Source: Sphingobacteriales bacterium TSM_CSM (GTDB lineage: Bacteria > Bacteroidota > Bacteroidia > Chitinophagales > UBA2359). From it: a stretch of DNA of 51,220 nucleotides. The notes beneath the pieces were generated by a model that was not told the DNA's origin, made no database searches, and saw only the letters and a list, made by a program, of their open reading frames with translations. The stretch lies in NCBI GenBank assembly GCA_002212725.1, contig MTCR01000145.1, positions 1-51,220 on the forward strand, in the 5' to 3' direction. Both the position numbers and the translations under genes were made by a program. Below are positions 18,801-25,745 of this stretch, one piece after another. Each line of letters opens with the position of its first letter. Positions within the stretch are counted from its first letter, which is position 1.

Positions 18801-20382
18801 ACTCCCAGTTGGGGTGCTTGGGTTCGTGGCGTATGCTGCGCAGCATTTTCAGGAAAAGCACGGTGGGGTTATCTTCGGTATCGGCGGCAGGACGTTCTTC
18901 GGCCAATTCACCTACCTGATAGCGGCCGCCGTAAATGGTGGTGTATTCATAAGCTACGGCCAATACGGCGTTATCGGGCAGGCGGGCGTTCAAAGACACA
19001 AAACCCAGTTGCGGGTCGAAGGTAAACTCGCTGGGGTCTAATTTCCTTACAGTCATTTTCTTAAAATCCACCACATCGCGCAGGCGGGTTTCGCCGGCAG
19101 GGTTTTCCAGAATGGGGGCTACATCAACCAATTGGCGCAGTTGCGGGTCGGTAACCAGTTTGCGGTACAGGTCGTTGGTATAGTTATCGGGGAAGGTGCG
19201 CCCGGGAACGGCTATGGTATTGGTATTGTAAGGGTTTGATTCGCCCATGTCGGAAAAAGCCACAATATCGCGTTGGGTATCGTTGGGGGTTCCGCGGTTA
19301 TCGCTCACATACACGTCAACGCGGGTAATACTCACTTCGGAGTTTACGTAGGGCAGGCTGGCAAGGGCTTTTTCGTAGTTATTTTTAAAGTATTGCGCCA
19401 GAAAAAAGTGGCGGTCTTCGTCGTAATCATCGGCCGAAATGCGGAACTGCTGTTGTTGTGCGCCGTTTTGCACGGTAATGTTGCGGGCTTTGGAGCGTTG
19501 CTGCGAAAGCACGGTGTTAACCGTTAAGCGCCCGAATTTGAGTTTGCTTTGTATGCCAAACAGGTTTTGCGAACCCGGTATAAGGGTTACCGGTAGCGGA
19601 AAACTTACGTTTCCGGCTCTCAGTTCCTGCACAATTTCATCTTCATCGCCAATATACTCCAGTTTTATCTGGTTTTCGAAATCGAAGATGGCCTTGGTGT
19701 TGTAGTTGGTGTTTATTTTAAGTTTATCGCCAATTTTACCCACTACGCCCATATTAATGTTCATGTCGAAGAAAAAATTGGGTCCTTGCCTGCGCACAGT
19801 AGAAAGCAGGGCAGGGTTATCGATGCGTTGGGTCTGAAAACCGAGTTCCATGTCAATGCTACCGGTGGGGCGTATGTCTATACCGCCCGGCCCGAAGAGG
19901 CGGTCAAACAGTTCGCCGCCTTTATACAGGGGCGGAATTAAACCTTTTCCCTGCAGCGGTGTTGAAGATTGTGATTTTTGAAGCCAATATCCGCTTTGCA
20001 ATTGTTGTTGCTGAGCTTTCCAGAACTCCTCAAAGGTGAGATAGGTAGGAGGGCGGTAGTTCTGACCATTGGCATAGGTTTCGGTAATAATGTAGGTATT
20101 GGTTTGCGGGTCGTACTCTACATTTTGCTGTATGGCCGGCGGGTCGTTAAGGTTAAAAGGGCTGGTTTGGGGGTTGGTAACAAAATCGCCCTCTCGTTCG
20201 GGAATGGGGTACACCAAAGGTTCTTCGGGTTTTGGCGTATCAGAGGGCAGGGGCAATGGCAATGCGGCATTGGGTTGCGGCGGCACACTCATAATGCCCA
20301 GGGTTCCGCCTGTAACGGCCGCAAAAGTGGTGACCAATGAAAAGGCTACAAAAACGGGTATTAAATACTTTTTCCAACTCAC
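12826..20382 (-). CDS. sprA: SprA, outer-membrane translocon of the type IX secretion system
   Basis: The product has 2518 residues, the very large size expected of SprA/Sov. The family forms a 36-strand outer-membrane beta-barrel through which T9SS cargo leaves the cell. It is also needed for gliding in gliding species. An N-terminal hydrophobic segment (about 6-28) acts as signal. A Pro-rich stretch follows, then the conserved SprA sections, including DLNFGFQT-like beta-rich repeats, FNAEGAGFLPGHARGINVD (about 870) and VDDFEGSRT (about 895). The C-terminus ends as an outer-membrane beta-strand (GLRISFNLGQ). A low-complexity Lys/Asp insert (KDKDKDKDAGKDADGKDK) lies around residues 1972-2013. 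ruvA is 344 bases upstream on the same strand, an adjacency I recall as common in Bacteroidota. Confidence 0.97.
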   Translation of the reverse strand: MSWKKYLIPVFVAFSLVTTFAAVTGGTLGIMSVPPQPNAALPLPLPSDTPKPEEPLVYPIPEREGDFVTNPQTSPFNLNDPPAIQQNVEYDPQTNTYIITETYANGQNYRPPTYLTFEEFWKAQQQQLQSGYWLQKSQSSTPLQGKGLIPPLYKGGELFDRLFGPGGIDIRPTGSIDMELGFQTQRIDNPALLSTVRRQGPNFFFDMNINMGVVGKIGDKLKINTNYNTKAIFDFENQIKLEYIGDEDEIVQELRAGNVSFPLPVTLIPGSQNLFGIQSKLKFGRLTVNTVLSQQRSKARNITVQNGAQQQQFRISADDYDEDRHFFLAQYFKNNYEKALASLPYVNSEVSITRVDVYVSDNRGTPNDTQRDIVAFSDMGESNPYNTNTIAVPGRTFPDNYTNDLYRKLVTDPQLRQLVDVAPILENPAGETRLRDVVDFKKMTVRKLDPSEFTFDPQLGFVSLNARLPDNAVLAVAYEYTTIYGGRYQVGELAEERPAADTEDNPTVLFLKMLRSIRHEPKHPNWELMMKNVYALGAYQIQPQDFRLDIYYEVPGKGDIRYIPEGEGVKGIPLIALVNLDQINASNEPYANCVFDYIEAKPGFGAAPTVTSASSKPGMGTQGQMGAQGSQGNVANNALRFGTINSRTGKVIFPVLEPFGDNLQNKFDEAGVNPEIAKRYVYNYLYDSTRIIASMFPELNRYFIKGSYKSTSTSELSLGAFNVPQGSVRVTAGGQILQEGVDYEVNYNLGRLTILNDAIINSGVPVSISFEDNGTFGLQQRTYIGTRLDYQIHKDFNLGATFVRLSERPFTQKVNYGDDPIANSMVGLDANYFAPAPWLTKTLDKLPIYSTKEPSSISFNAEGAGFLPGHARGINVDQNGSVYVDDFEGSRTQYDLKFPYTAWTLASTPKNSPDIFGNNQIPEGSYVNDLAYGFNRAKLAWYQVDNVFGRTNSGVDVPYDYYTYPVLETDLFPNTQSFTGQVVMRPLDLTFFPTERGPYNYETTGQPGISAGINPDGSLKEPKTRWGGIMRDSPFKNFERANVEFIEFWLLDPFIYRKTNNGELYIQLGNVSEDVLKDGRQFYENALTQTVNLDETNWGVISKTRPVTFAFDNNPDVRGTQDIGFDGLNDTSEVAKFTDFLGNVQAILNPDAYAKLEADPSSDDFRHFRDEYFDSNPTDNIIERYKDFNGPEGNSPAQAASNGFTNSGTNFPEMEDLNRDYTMNDSEEYFQYRINLRPADQMVIGQDYLAQYIDAPVRVTGLPDTTVRWYYFRIPITEFTEKVGSVNLRNIEFMRMFLTGFEQQVTCRFARFNMVRNTWRRYEPLIVEESEYLPNDLDPSSFFNLTSVSIEENSSREPIPYRIPPCINREITAGTTVANLLQNEQAAVLQVGDLQDGYARGIFRNIDMDFRQFRTLKMFVHAESLTTFGTCNPIDDGEMTAFMRIGDDFQNNYYEYEIPLQVTSNENREIYNTLYPNGTDCGDSDRYWIWPEDNEMSIRLQDLVEAKIERNFTPDIRTDKPYIKKVPIVWKTTGDTVWAKITVVGSPDIGKVKQIMLGVRNPKRTILNQDDDDGLPKCAEVWFNELRLSDFDETAGWAALARMDVKLADLGNITVTGSMHTPNFGTLEQGANERYRDLLLQYDASANLEMGKLLPKSAAIRIPVYAGVSKSVSTPQYDPYDTDILTKRNIQEIENRYGADSAKVARQNRQTSTSIKSINVTNMRKERTNSTRAPMPYDVENFSFTYAYTETENSDPIIESQTDKRHRGSINYTYAARPVYWTPFKNVIKSKSIYLRAIKDFNFNLIPSTVSFRNDLNRQMNILQLRPVVGETLLLPACYDKLFTWDRIYGLTYNPTRSITADFTANNTSVIDEPQMGKTPRDTLWANIKRFGRTRSYNQAANLSYNLPTDKIPFLSWTQIRTRYGSTYYWQASPIAMADTLGNIFGNGQNIQINGELNFAKIYSSLPFIKDVNAPKSNTKKPQPKTKDKDKDKDAGKDADGKDKNAKQKTPKPAGYVNPVAKALLRPLLMLRRASITYNERNETVVPGFNRNPRFFGMNWDDNPLPGWDFVLGNQPDLKNWLEWAADDSLLVANRYINDQVRQATNKTLNLKANLEPFTDFRIDLNMDLTHTSQHTEFYKLDQTGEQYMHLSKLNTGSYSISFFTLPTMFDKVRKSDSIAVSTTFLDFEQYREVISDRFKDEFEALNGATLGAYHDLLNDTILTNYAEGYGPYSQDVLLPAFIAAYAGRDPQKVNLNGFNLFPLPNWRLTYNGLSKLPAFKKLFSSFNLTHGYSSTLSINNYQNNLYFDDRYYSDQILLPNDQNIVDYLVQERLRIAGMSDLDTLTGNFYSYYRIPQVIISEQLSPLIGVDATWVNGLSTRFDYKKSRMLGMSFQDYQLSEQRSEEFTIGLGYRLKGLNLDFIKFRGKPLNLQNELAFNMDFSYRNNVTMNYRLDQNVGEPTNGMKTIRIAPSIDYVVSQRLRITLFYDRTRNIPATSASFPITNSRGGLRISFNLGQ

Positions 20383-20726
20383 GCTGTTAAGGAGTTTTAA
20401 TCTTCAGTCAATATAGACACATGGAGCAAAACAGGACATAAAAAGCGTTTGGTCTGCCAACTGGAAGCGCCATAACTGCTGCTTTTTATTTTGTAATAGT
20501 GTATGATTTGCCCGTATATGATTTAAAGTGGTTAGTTAGTAAACGCAATTCTGTTTTTAAAGGTGGCGTTGGGTTGCACTTTACCCAATTTTGCATGGCT
20601 AAAACCGTAAATCAAACCGATTTAACGAGTTAAAACCCCCTGTTAGTATAATATTTGACTGCTTATTTAAGTGTATGGTAAACTTTTTTTGTGGTTATTT
20701 GTTTCACCAAGCCCCGAAAACCGGGT
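20383..20726. other. Intergenic region between ruvA and sprA
   Basis: The 344 bases upstream of sprA are AT-rich and contain no credible gene. I looked on the minus strand for TAnnTTTG and found no exact match. If sprA has its own promoter here it is not of the clean consensus form. No terminator hairpin was found after ruvA. Confidence 0.4.
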
Positions 20727-21326
20727 TTATAATACCTGTAAGGCCTGCTTTATAAGCAATTCTACGCTGCTTATGTCTGCTTTTTCGCGCAGTACGCGGG
20801 CAATGGCTCTTTGTGCCACCGGTTTGGCTATGCCAAGACTTAGCAGCGCCGTAAGGGCATCTTCTTTCATGGCTGCCGCCGGTCCGGAACCGGCCGTATC
20901 GGCAACCAATACAGCAACAGGTAGTTTGGTGAGTTTATCTTTCAGTTCCAATATTACGCGTTTGGCAGTTTTGGGGCCTACGCCTTTCATGGTGCGTATA
21001 ATAGCTTCGTTTTCGGTTACGATGGCCTCCTGAATTTCTGCCGGATTGAGCGAGGAAAGCATGATTTGCGCTGTAGCCGGCCCTATGCCCGAAACCGATA
21101 TAAGGTGCTGAAACAGGTTTTTTTCGGTTTCATCGGCAAATCCGTACAGGGTGTGGGCGTCTTCCTTTATATGCAGGTGTGTGTGCAGTTTGCAGGTATC
21201 GGCATGTTGTATTTGGGAAAAGGTGTGCAAGCTGATGTTTACATGATACCCCACACCGCCGGCGGTTTCTATAACCACATAGGCGGGCGTTTTTTGGGTA
21301 AGTTGTCCTTTTATATAGGCTATCAT
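20727..21326 (-). CDS. ruvA: Holliday junction branch migration complex subunit RuvA
   Basis: RuvA binds four-way DNA junctions and loads the RuvB motor for branch migration in recombinational repair. The product has 199 residues from the ATG ending at 21326 (MIAYIKGQL), the usual start and length for the family. Domain I is an OB fold (about 1-63) containing GGVGYHVNISL. Domain II has two helix-hairpin-helix motifs (about 72-140: LISVSGIGPATAQIML and MKGVGPKTAKRVILEL). Domain III is the flexible C-terminal helix bundle (about 150-199) that contacts RuvB. An upstream in-frame ATG at 21365 precedes the predicted transcription start and is unlikely to be used. Confidence 0.97.
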   Translation of the reverse strand: MIAYIKGQLTQKTPAYVVIETAGGVGYHVNISLHTFSQIQHADTCKLHTHLHIKEDAHTLYGFADETEKNLFQHLISVSGIGPATAQIMLSSLNPAEIQEAIVTENEAIIRTMKGVGPKTAKRVILELKDKLTKLPVAVLVADTAGSGPAAAMKEDALTALLSLGIAKPVAQRAIARVLREKADISSVELLIKQALQVL

Positions 21327-21362
21327 TGCCGGGTTTAAATGCTTGCTTTGGTGAATACGCCG

Positions 21363-21394
21363 CAAAATTAGAAAAAATTTGCGGTTTGTGGCAA
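21363..21394 (-). promoter_or_regulatory. Promoter of ruvA (TTG-N21-TAATTTTG)
   Basis: On the minus strand TTG (21394-21392) is followed after 21 bases by TAATTTTG (21370-21363). Transcription would start near 21356, giving a 30-base leader before the ruvA ATG. This supports the internal start codon. Confidence 0.6.
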
Positions 21395-21525
21395 TATTGC
21401 CGGCTACTGTGGGTAAAAGTTGGGAGAACTACATCATTTTTATGCAGCAGATTTTTACCAACCGGCACGCAGAACCCCCGGGCTATATGCTAAAAAAGAG
21501 TTTATTGAGTGTCCGCGCCAATAAC

Positions 21526-21791
21526 TTACCGCACCACCGCCACCTTGCCCCGCGCCAATACCATGCCGCCGCTAATACCGCCATTGTCGGAGTCCCCTCC
21601 GACAACACTATTGCCATTGTCGGAGTCTTCTCCGACGAACCACTATTGCCATTGTCGGAGTCTTCTCCGACAATACCACTACCACTGACTACATAAAAAT
21701 AGATGCCCGCCGGCAGGTGCGCCACCGAAATGGTGTGGGGTGCAGAACTTGCGGTTGTTGAGCTTGTTATGTTTGCCTGCCATTGGTTTTT
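21526..21791 (-). pseudogene. Remnant of a T9SS C-terminal sorting domain, interrupted by hairpin repeats
   Basis: Read on the minus strand after a TAA at 21794-21792, one frame gives NQWQANITSSTTASSAPHTI then SVAHLPAGIYFYVVSGSGI, the typical last third of a T9SS type A tail. After three hairpin repeats (21577-21690) another frame gives SGGMVLARGKVAVVR and a stop at 21526, exactly how such tails end. The two halves are out of frame with each other (repeat spacing 33 and 35 bases), and there is no start codon or upstream gene body. The rest of the gene is replaced by the promoter and start of the acyl-CoA dehydrogenase gene. I read this as the decayed 3' end of a secreted-protein gene. Confidence 0.7.
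21577..21690. repeat. Three tandem short hairpin repeats (TTGTCGGAG ... CTCCGACAA)
   Basis: Three copies of a roughly 33-35-base unit begin with TTGTCGGAG at 21584, 21617 and 21652. Each holds a near-perfect inverted repeat TTGTCGGAG-TC(CC/TT)-CTCCGACAA followed by a spacer close to CACTATTGCCA. The loop varies (TCCC in copy 1, TCTT in copies 2 and 3), and copy 2 ends CCGACGA instead of CCGACAA. They look like REP-type palindromic elements. Confidence 0.85.
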
Positions 21792-21824
21792 TTAAATGCG
21801 TGCATTGAATTTTTGCCCCTTTTG

Positions 21825-21855
21825 TTGTGCTTCGGAACAAGTTTTGCTATCTTTG
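21825..21855 (+). promoter_or_regulatory. Promoter of the acyl-CoA dehydrogenase gene (TTG-N20-TATCTTTG)
   Basis: TTG at 21825-21827 is followed after 20 bases by TATCTTTG at 21848-21855. The predicted transcription start near 21862 lies after the earliest in-frame ATG (21796), so the ATG at 21940 is the likely start of translation. Confidence 0.7.
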
Positions 21856-21939
21856 CTGCCGTATAGGAGCAGGGTTATACATCAGGCGCTTATCAATCCG
21901 GCAATTTATAAAAATGGTTTAACCAAAAAACGGCAAGTT

Positions 21940-23592
21940 ATGAAATCGCCCTATTTTAGAGAAGAACACCATCTGTTCAGACAAACGGTACGGCAATTTA
22001 TTGAAACCGAAGTGGCACCCCATGCCAATGAGTGGGAAGAAAAACAGGAAATACCGCGCTATATATGGCAACGCATGGGCGAACTGGGATTTTTGGGGCT
22101 GCACTACCCCGAAAAATACGGCGGTTCGGCGGCCGACTTTTTTTACTCGGTCATTTTTACCGAAGAATTGAGCCGCAGCCTCATGGGCGGCTTTTGTGCT
22201 GCCGTGGGCGTACATCAATACATGGCTACGGCACACCTTGCCCAAGCCGGTTCCGAAGCGCTGAAGCAGCAGTACCTTGTACCGGCTATATCGGGCAGTA
22301 AAATTGGCGCATTGGCAATTTCGGAACCCGGCGCCGGCTCCGATGTGGCCAACCTTCGTACAACCGCTGTCAGGGAGGGCGACTACTATGTTGTAAACGG
22401 CTCTAAAATTTTTATTACCAACGGCGTTTACGCCGATTTTGTGGTGGTAGCCTGCAAAACCAATCCGGCGGCGGGCATTTCGGGCATCAGCCTCCTTATT
22501 GTTGACCGGAATATGCCCGGTTTCACTGCTTCCAAGCTCAAAAAAATGGGCTGGCACAGTTCCGATACGGGCGAGTTGTTTTTTGACAACGTGCGCGTGC
22601 CTGCTGCCAACCTCATAGGGCACGAGGGCAACGGTTTTTATTATATTATGGATAGTTTTCAGTTAGAGCGCCTCATTGCTTCTATAGGCTCGGTGGCCGC
22701 CGCCGAAGTAGGGCTTGAAATTACCCTGAAATATATAAACGAGCGCGAAGCCTTCGGGAAAAAGGTAAATAAATTTCAGGCAATCAGGCACAGCCTGGCC
22801 GATATTGCCACCGAAACCGAAGCCGCCAAACAGTTTACCTACTATACCGCCTGGTTGTATGACCAGGGTGAGTTTGCGGTAAAAGAATGCTCTATGCTGA
22901 AACTGCTCACCAGCGAACTGGCAAAAAAAGCCGCCGATGTGTGCCTGCAATGCTTTGGCGGATACGGCTATATGGAAGAATACCCCATTGCCCGAATGTA
23001 CCGCGATGCCCGCGTAGGTACTATTGCCGGCGGAACCTCTCAAATTATGCGCGAAATTATTTCGAAAATTATTATTGATGATGTTGCTTACCAGCCGGCT
23101 TATACCGATGCACAAACCAAACCCGCCAAACCAACGCCCGAAAAACCCGAAAACAACGCACAACCCGAAGATAAAAAAGAAGCAAAAACAGAAATAATAA
23201 ACCAAAATAATTCTTTAACCACAGCAATCAACCAAAACCAACTTACCAGCAGCATGAACAGCACACCGCAAACTGCAAAAGAAATTGTATTGTCACTTTC
23301 AGACAGGCTTAAAACCTACAAAGTTGACCCCAACTACCAAACCACCGTTCATTTCGACCTGCTTGGCCCCAACGGCGGCAAGTTTACCGTAAACATTTCC
23401 AACGGCGCCTGCACCGTGCAGGAAGGACATATTGGACAAGCCAATTGCATGCTTACCGCCAAAGACAAAGACTACGAAGATGTGGAACTTGGCCGCTCAA
23501 ACCCCCAAATGGCGGTGCTAATGGGCAAAATCCGCCTTTCTAATATGGGCGAAATGATGACCTTTTCAGGACTGTTTAAACGGCTTTTTTAA
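21940..23592 (+). CDS. Acyl-CoA dehydrogenase fused to a C-terminal SCP2 sterol-carrier domain
   Basis: The product has 550 residues from ATG 21940. Residues 1 to about 385 form a complete FAD-dependent acyl-CoA dehydrogenase, which makes the first double bond in fatty acyl-CoA breakdown. The signature ISEPGAGSDVAN and the substrate/FAD motif GGTSQIMREI are present. The usual Glu of the short/medium-chain group (YEGT) is Gly here. A Glu in QLERLIAS matches the alternative catalytic position of the long-chain and isovaleryl-CoA group, so activity is likely. A low-complexity linker (about 386-438) leads to an SCP2-like lipid-binding domain (about 439-550, ending in MAVLMGKIRLSNMGEMM). The SCP2 part begins with its own Met (ATG 23254), suggesting that two genes joined. 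Promoter at 21825-21855, terminator at 23637. Confidence 0.92.
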   Translation: MKSPYFREEHHLFRQTVRQFIETEVAPHANEWEEKQEIPRYIWQRMGELGFLGLHYPEKYGGSAADFFYSVIFTEELSRSLMGGFCAAVGVHQYMATAHLAQAGSEALKQQYLVPAISGSKIGALAISEPGAGSDVANLRTTAVREGDYYVVNGSKIFITNGVYADFVVVACKTNPAAGISGISLLIVDRNMPGFTASKLKKMGWHSSDTGELFFDNVRVPAANLIGHEGNGFYYIMDSFQLERLIASIGSVAAAEVGLEITLKYINEREAFGKKVNKFQAIRHSLADIATETEAAKQFTYYTAWLYDQGEFAVKECSMLKLLTSELAKKAADVCLQCFGGYGYMEEYPIARMYRDARVGTIAGGTSQIMREIISKIIIDDVAYQPAYTDAQTKPAKPTPEKPENNAQPEDKKEAKTEIINQNNSLTTAINQNQLTSSMNSTPQTAKEIVLSLSDRLKTYKVDPNYQTTVHFDLLGPNGGKFTVNISNGACTVQEGHIGQANCMLTAKDKDYEDVELGRSNPQMAVLMGKIRLSNMGEMMTFSGLFKRLF

Positions 23593-23636
23593 CCGGTTCC
23601 TCATATTTGTAACTGTTTTTTTCCCAATTTCAGACC

Positions 23637-23675
23637 AACCCGCAAAACAGCTATGAACTGTTTTGCGGGTTTGGT
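23637..23675 (+). terminator. Hairpin terminator after the acyl-CoA dehydrogenase gene
   Basis: AACCCGCAAAACAG (23637-23650) and CTGTTTTGCGGGTT (23658-23671) form a perfect 14-base stem with a 7-base loop. The T-run after it is weak (TTGGTGTGTT), so efficiency is uncertain. Confidence 0.65.
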
Positions 23676-23726
23676 GTGTTATACTCTTTGCCTTAGCAAA
23701 ACAACTTTAAACAGCAACAAACAAGC

Positions 23727-24104
23727 ATGTCGGATTGTGTTGATTTTATTTACGGCTATCCTTCGCCGCAAAGAGAGGTAATGCTATATTTGCACCGGCT
23801 TTTTACCGGGTTTCCGGGGGTGGTGGGTAAAATTACTTACAAAATACCCTTTTACTACCGCAAAACATGGGTGTGCTACCTTAACCCCACCAAAAGCGGA
23901 GCAATAGAACTGGGCTTTACCCGCGGCGCCGAACTGCAAAACGAAAACGGTTTGCTAAATGCTAAAGGCCGCAAACAGGTAAGCAGCGTTACTTACGCAT
24001 CGGTAGCCGATATTAACGAAGAAGCGCTGCTGCAGGTATTGCAGGAAGCCCTGCTGCTCGACGAAAAAGTGCCCTATTCGGTTAAAAAATTCAGGAAAAA
24101 TTAA
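23727..24104 (+). CDS. DUF1801 (YdhG-like) domain protein
   Basis: The 125-residue protein matches the small DUF1801/YdhG family: an N-terminal helix (YPSPQREVMLYLHRLF), then a motif KITYKIPFYYRKTWVCYLNP and a C-terminal helix ending in basic residues (VKKFRKN). No enzyme activity is established for the family; some members bind iron chaperone-like partners or appear in stress regulons. It has no signal peptide and should be cytoplasmic. It stands between the terminator at 23637 and the cca gene with 59 bases on its 3' side. Nothing in the context fixes a role. Confidence 0.8.
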   Translation: MSDCVDFIYGYPSPQREVMLYLHRLFTGFPGVVGKITYKIPFYYRKTWVCYLNPTKSGAIELGFTRGAELQNENGLLNAKGRKQVSSVTYASVADINEEALLQVLQEALLLDEKVPYSVKKFRKN

Positions 24105-24109
24105 TGTGC

Positions 24110-24140
24110 TTTCCAGATGTGTGGTGAAATTATATTTTTG
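24110..24140 (+). promoter_or_regulatory. Possible promoter of cca
   Basis: TATTTTTG at 24133-24140 matches the -7 consensus, 23 bases before the start codon. A T-rich TTT at 24110-24112 with a 20-base spacer could serve as a weak -33 element. Confidence 0.4.
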
Positions 24141-24163
24141 AGTTGTAATTGAAATGAAAACAA

Positions 24164-25591
24164 ATGATTGAAATTAAAATACCCGAAAATCACCTGCATA
24201 TCATTAAACTGGTAGCAGAGGCAGCCCATGAACTGGGTTTCCCTGCCTTTTTAATTGGCGGCTATGTGCGCGACCTTATACTGAAACGACCCTGCAAAGA
24301 CATTGACATTGTTTGTCAGGGAAGCGGCATTGCGCTGGCTACTCATGCATCTGCCAAAATACCCGATGCCGGACATGTTGCCATTTTTAAAAATTTCGGA
24401 ACTGCCATGTTTAAGGTTGCCGACCTCGACCTGGAGTTTGTGGGCGCACGCAAAGAATCTTACCACCGCCACTCGCGCAAACCCGTGGTAGAAGACGGCA
24501 CCCTGGAAGACGACCAAAACCGCCGCGATTTTACCATTAACGCCCTGGCCATTAGCCTGAACCCGCACAATTTTGGCGCACTCATTGACCCCTTCAACGG
24601 ATTAACCGACCTGCAACACGGCATCTTAAAAACACCCCTCAGCAACCCCGATATTACTTTTTCCGACGACCCCCTGCGCATGATACGCGCCATACGGTTT
24701 GCCACCCAACTTGGTTTTTCCATTGAACCGCATACCCTCCAAGCCATTGGCCGCAACCACGAGCGCCTGCGCATTATTTCGGCCGAACGCATTATTGACG
24801 AGCTGAACAAAATAATGAACTGCCCGCAACCATCGGTGGGGTTTAAACTGCTGCTCGACACCGGCCTGCTGAACGTATTTTTCCCCGAACTGGCAGCCAT
24901 GCAGGGTATAGAGGTAATGAACGGTATAGGACATAAAGATAACTTCTACCACACCCTTAAGGTGCTCGATAACCTGTGCGCCGTAAGCAATAACCTGTGG
25001 CTGCGCTGGGCTGCCCTCCTGCACGATATTGGTAAACCCGTAACCAAACGCTTTGACCCCGACGAAGGCTGGACTTTTCATGCACACGAAGCTGTAGGCG
25101 CTGCTATGGTAAAACATATTTTTAAGCGCCTTAAACTGCCCCTTAATGAACACATGCGCTTTGTAGAAAAAATGGTGGCCATGCACCAACGCCCTATTAC
25201 CCTTACCAAGGAAGAAATTTCCGACTCCGCCCTGCGCCGCCTGCTCTTTGATGCCGGAAACGACTTGGAAGAACTTATGCTGCTTTGCCGGGCCGATATT
25301 ACCTCAAAAAATGAAGAACGCGTGCAGCGCTACCTCGAAAACTATAACATACTGGCCGTAAAACTACAGGAACTGGAAGAAAAAGACCGCATACGCAACT
25401 GGCAACCACCCATTGACGGACAAATTATTATGGACACTTTTCAACTGCTGCCCGGCCCGCAGGTAGGCGCCATAAAAACCGCCGTGCGCGAAGCCATTTT
25501 AGATGGCATTATTGCCAATAATTACCAGGCTGCCTATGAATTTATGCTGCAAACAGCCGCCCAAATGGGATTGCAGCCGGTAACAGCATAG
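24164..25591 (+). CDS. cca: CCA-adding tRNA nucleotidyltransferase with HD domain
   Basis: The enzyme of 475 residues is predicted to add or repair the 3' CCA end of tRNAs. The class II nucleotidyltransferase head has the GG motif (LIGGYVRDL, about 30-38), the catalytic DxD (DIDIV, about 46-50) and the RRDFTINALA motif (about 120). The neck with SDDPLRMIRAIRFATQLGF (about 162-180) binds the incoming nucleotide. An HD phosphohydrolase domain follows (HDIGKP, H287-D288), as in many bacterial members, with possible phosphatase activity on cyclic phosphates. It may be a CCA or an A-adding enzyme; sequence alone does not settle this. No signal peptide; cytoplasmic. Confidence 0.93.
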   Translation: MIEIKIPENHLHIIKLVAEAAHELGFPAFLIGGYVRDLILKRPCKDIDIVCQGSGIALATHASAKIPDAGHVAIFKNFGTAMFKVADLDLEFVGARKESYHRHSRKPVVEDGTLEDDQNRRDFTINALAISLNPHNFGALIDPFNGLTDLQHGILKTPLSNPDITFSDDPLRMIRAIRFATQLGFSIEPHTLQAIGRNHERLRIISAERIIDELNKIMNCPQPSVGFKLLLDTGLLNVFFPELAAMQGIEVMNGIGHKDNFYHTLKVLDNLCAVSNNLWLRWAALLHDIGKPVTKRFDPDEGWTFHAHEAVGAAMVKHIFKRLKLPLNEHMRFVEKMVAMHQRPITLTKEEISDSALRRLLFDAGNDLEELMLLCRADITSKNEERVQRYLENYNILAVKLQELEEKDRIRNWQPPIDGQIIMDTFQLLPGPQVGAIKTAVREAILDGIIANNYQAAYEFMLQTAAQMGLQPVTA

Positions 25592-25745
25592 CTTTTACCG
25601 CGCATCTTTACTCCGTTTTGTCGGGGGTACTGCATTAATTGCCATATCATTTTGTTAAATTATTCAGTTTGTTTGGCCGCCTGAAAAAAAAATCGGTATT
25701 TGGTGTGTCATTTCATTATCATTTTATCACCAAAAAACCAGGGCC

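Noticed and set aside
21577-21690. The hairpin array as a CRISPR
   Set aside because: Only three units, spacing 33-35 with nearly identical 'spacers', strong internal palindromes, and no cas genes nearby.
21796-21939. N-terminal extension of the acyl-CoA dehydrogenase
   Set aside because: The predicted transcription start lies inside it, and the family's normal N-terminus begins at 21940.
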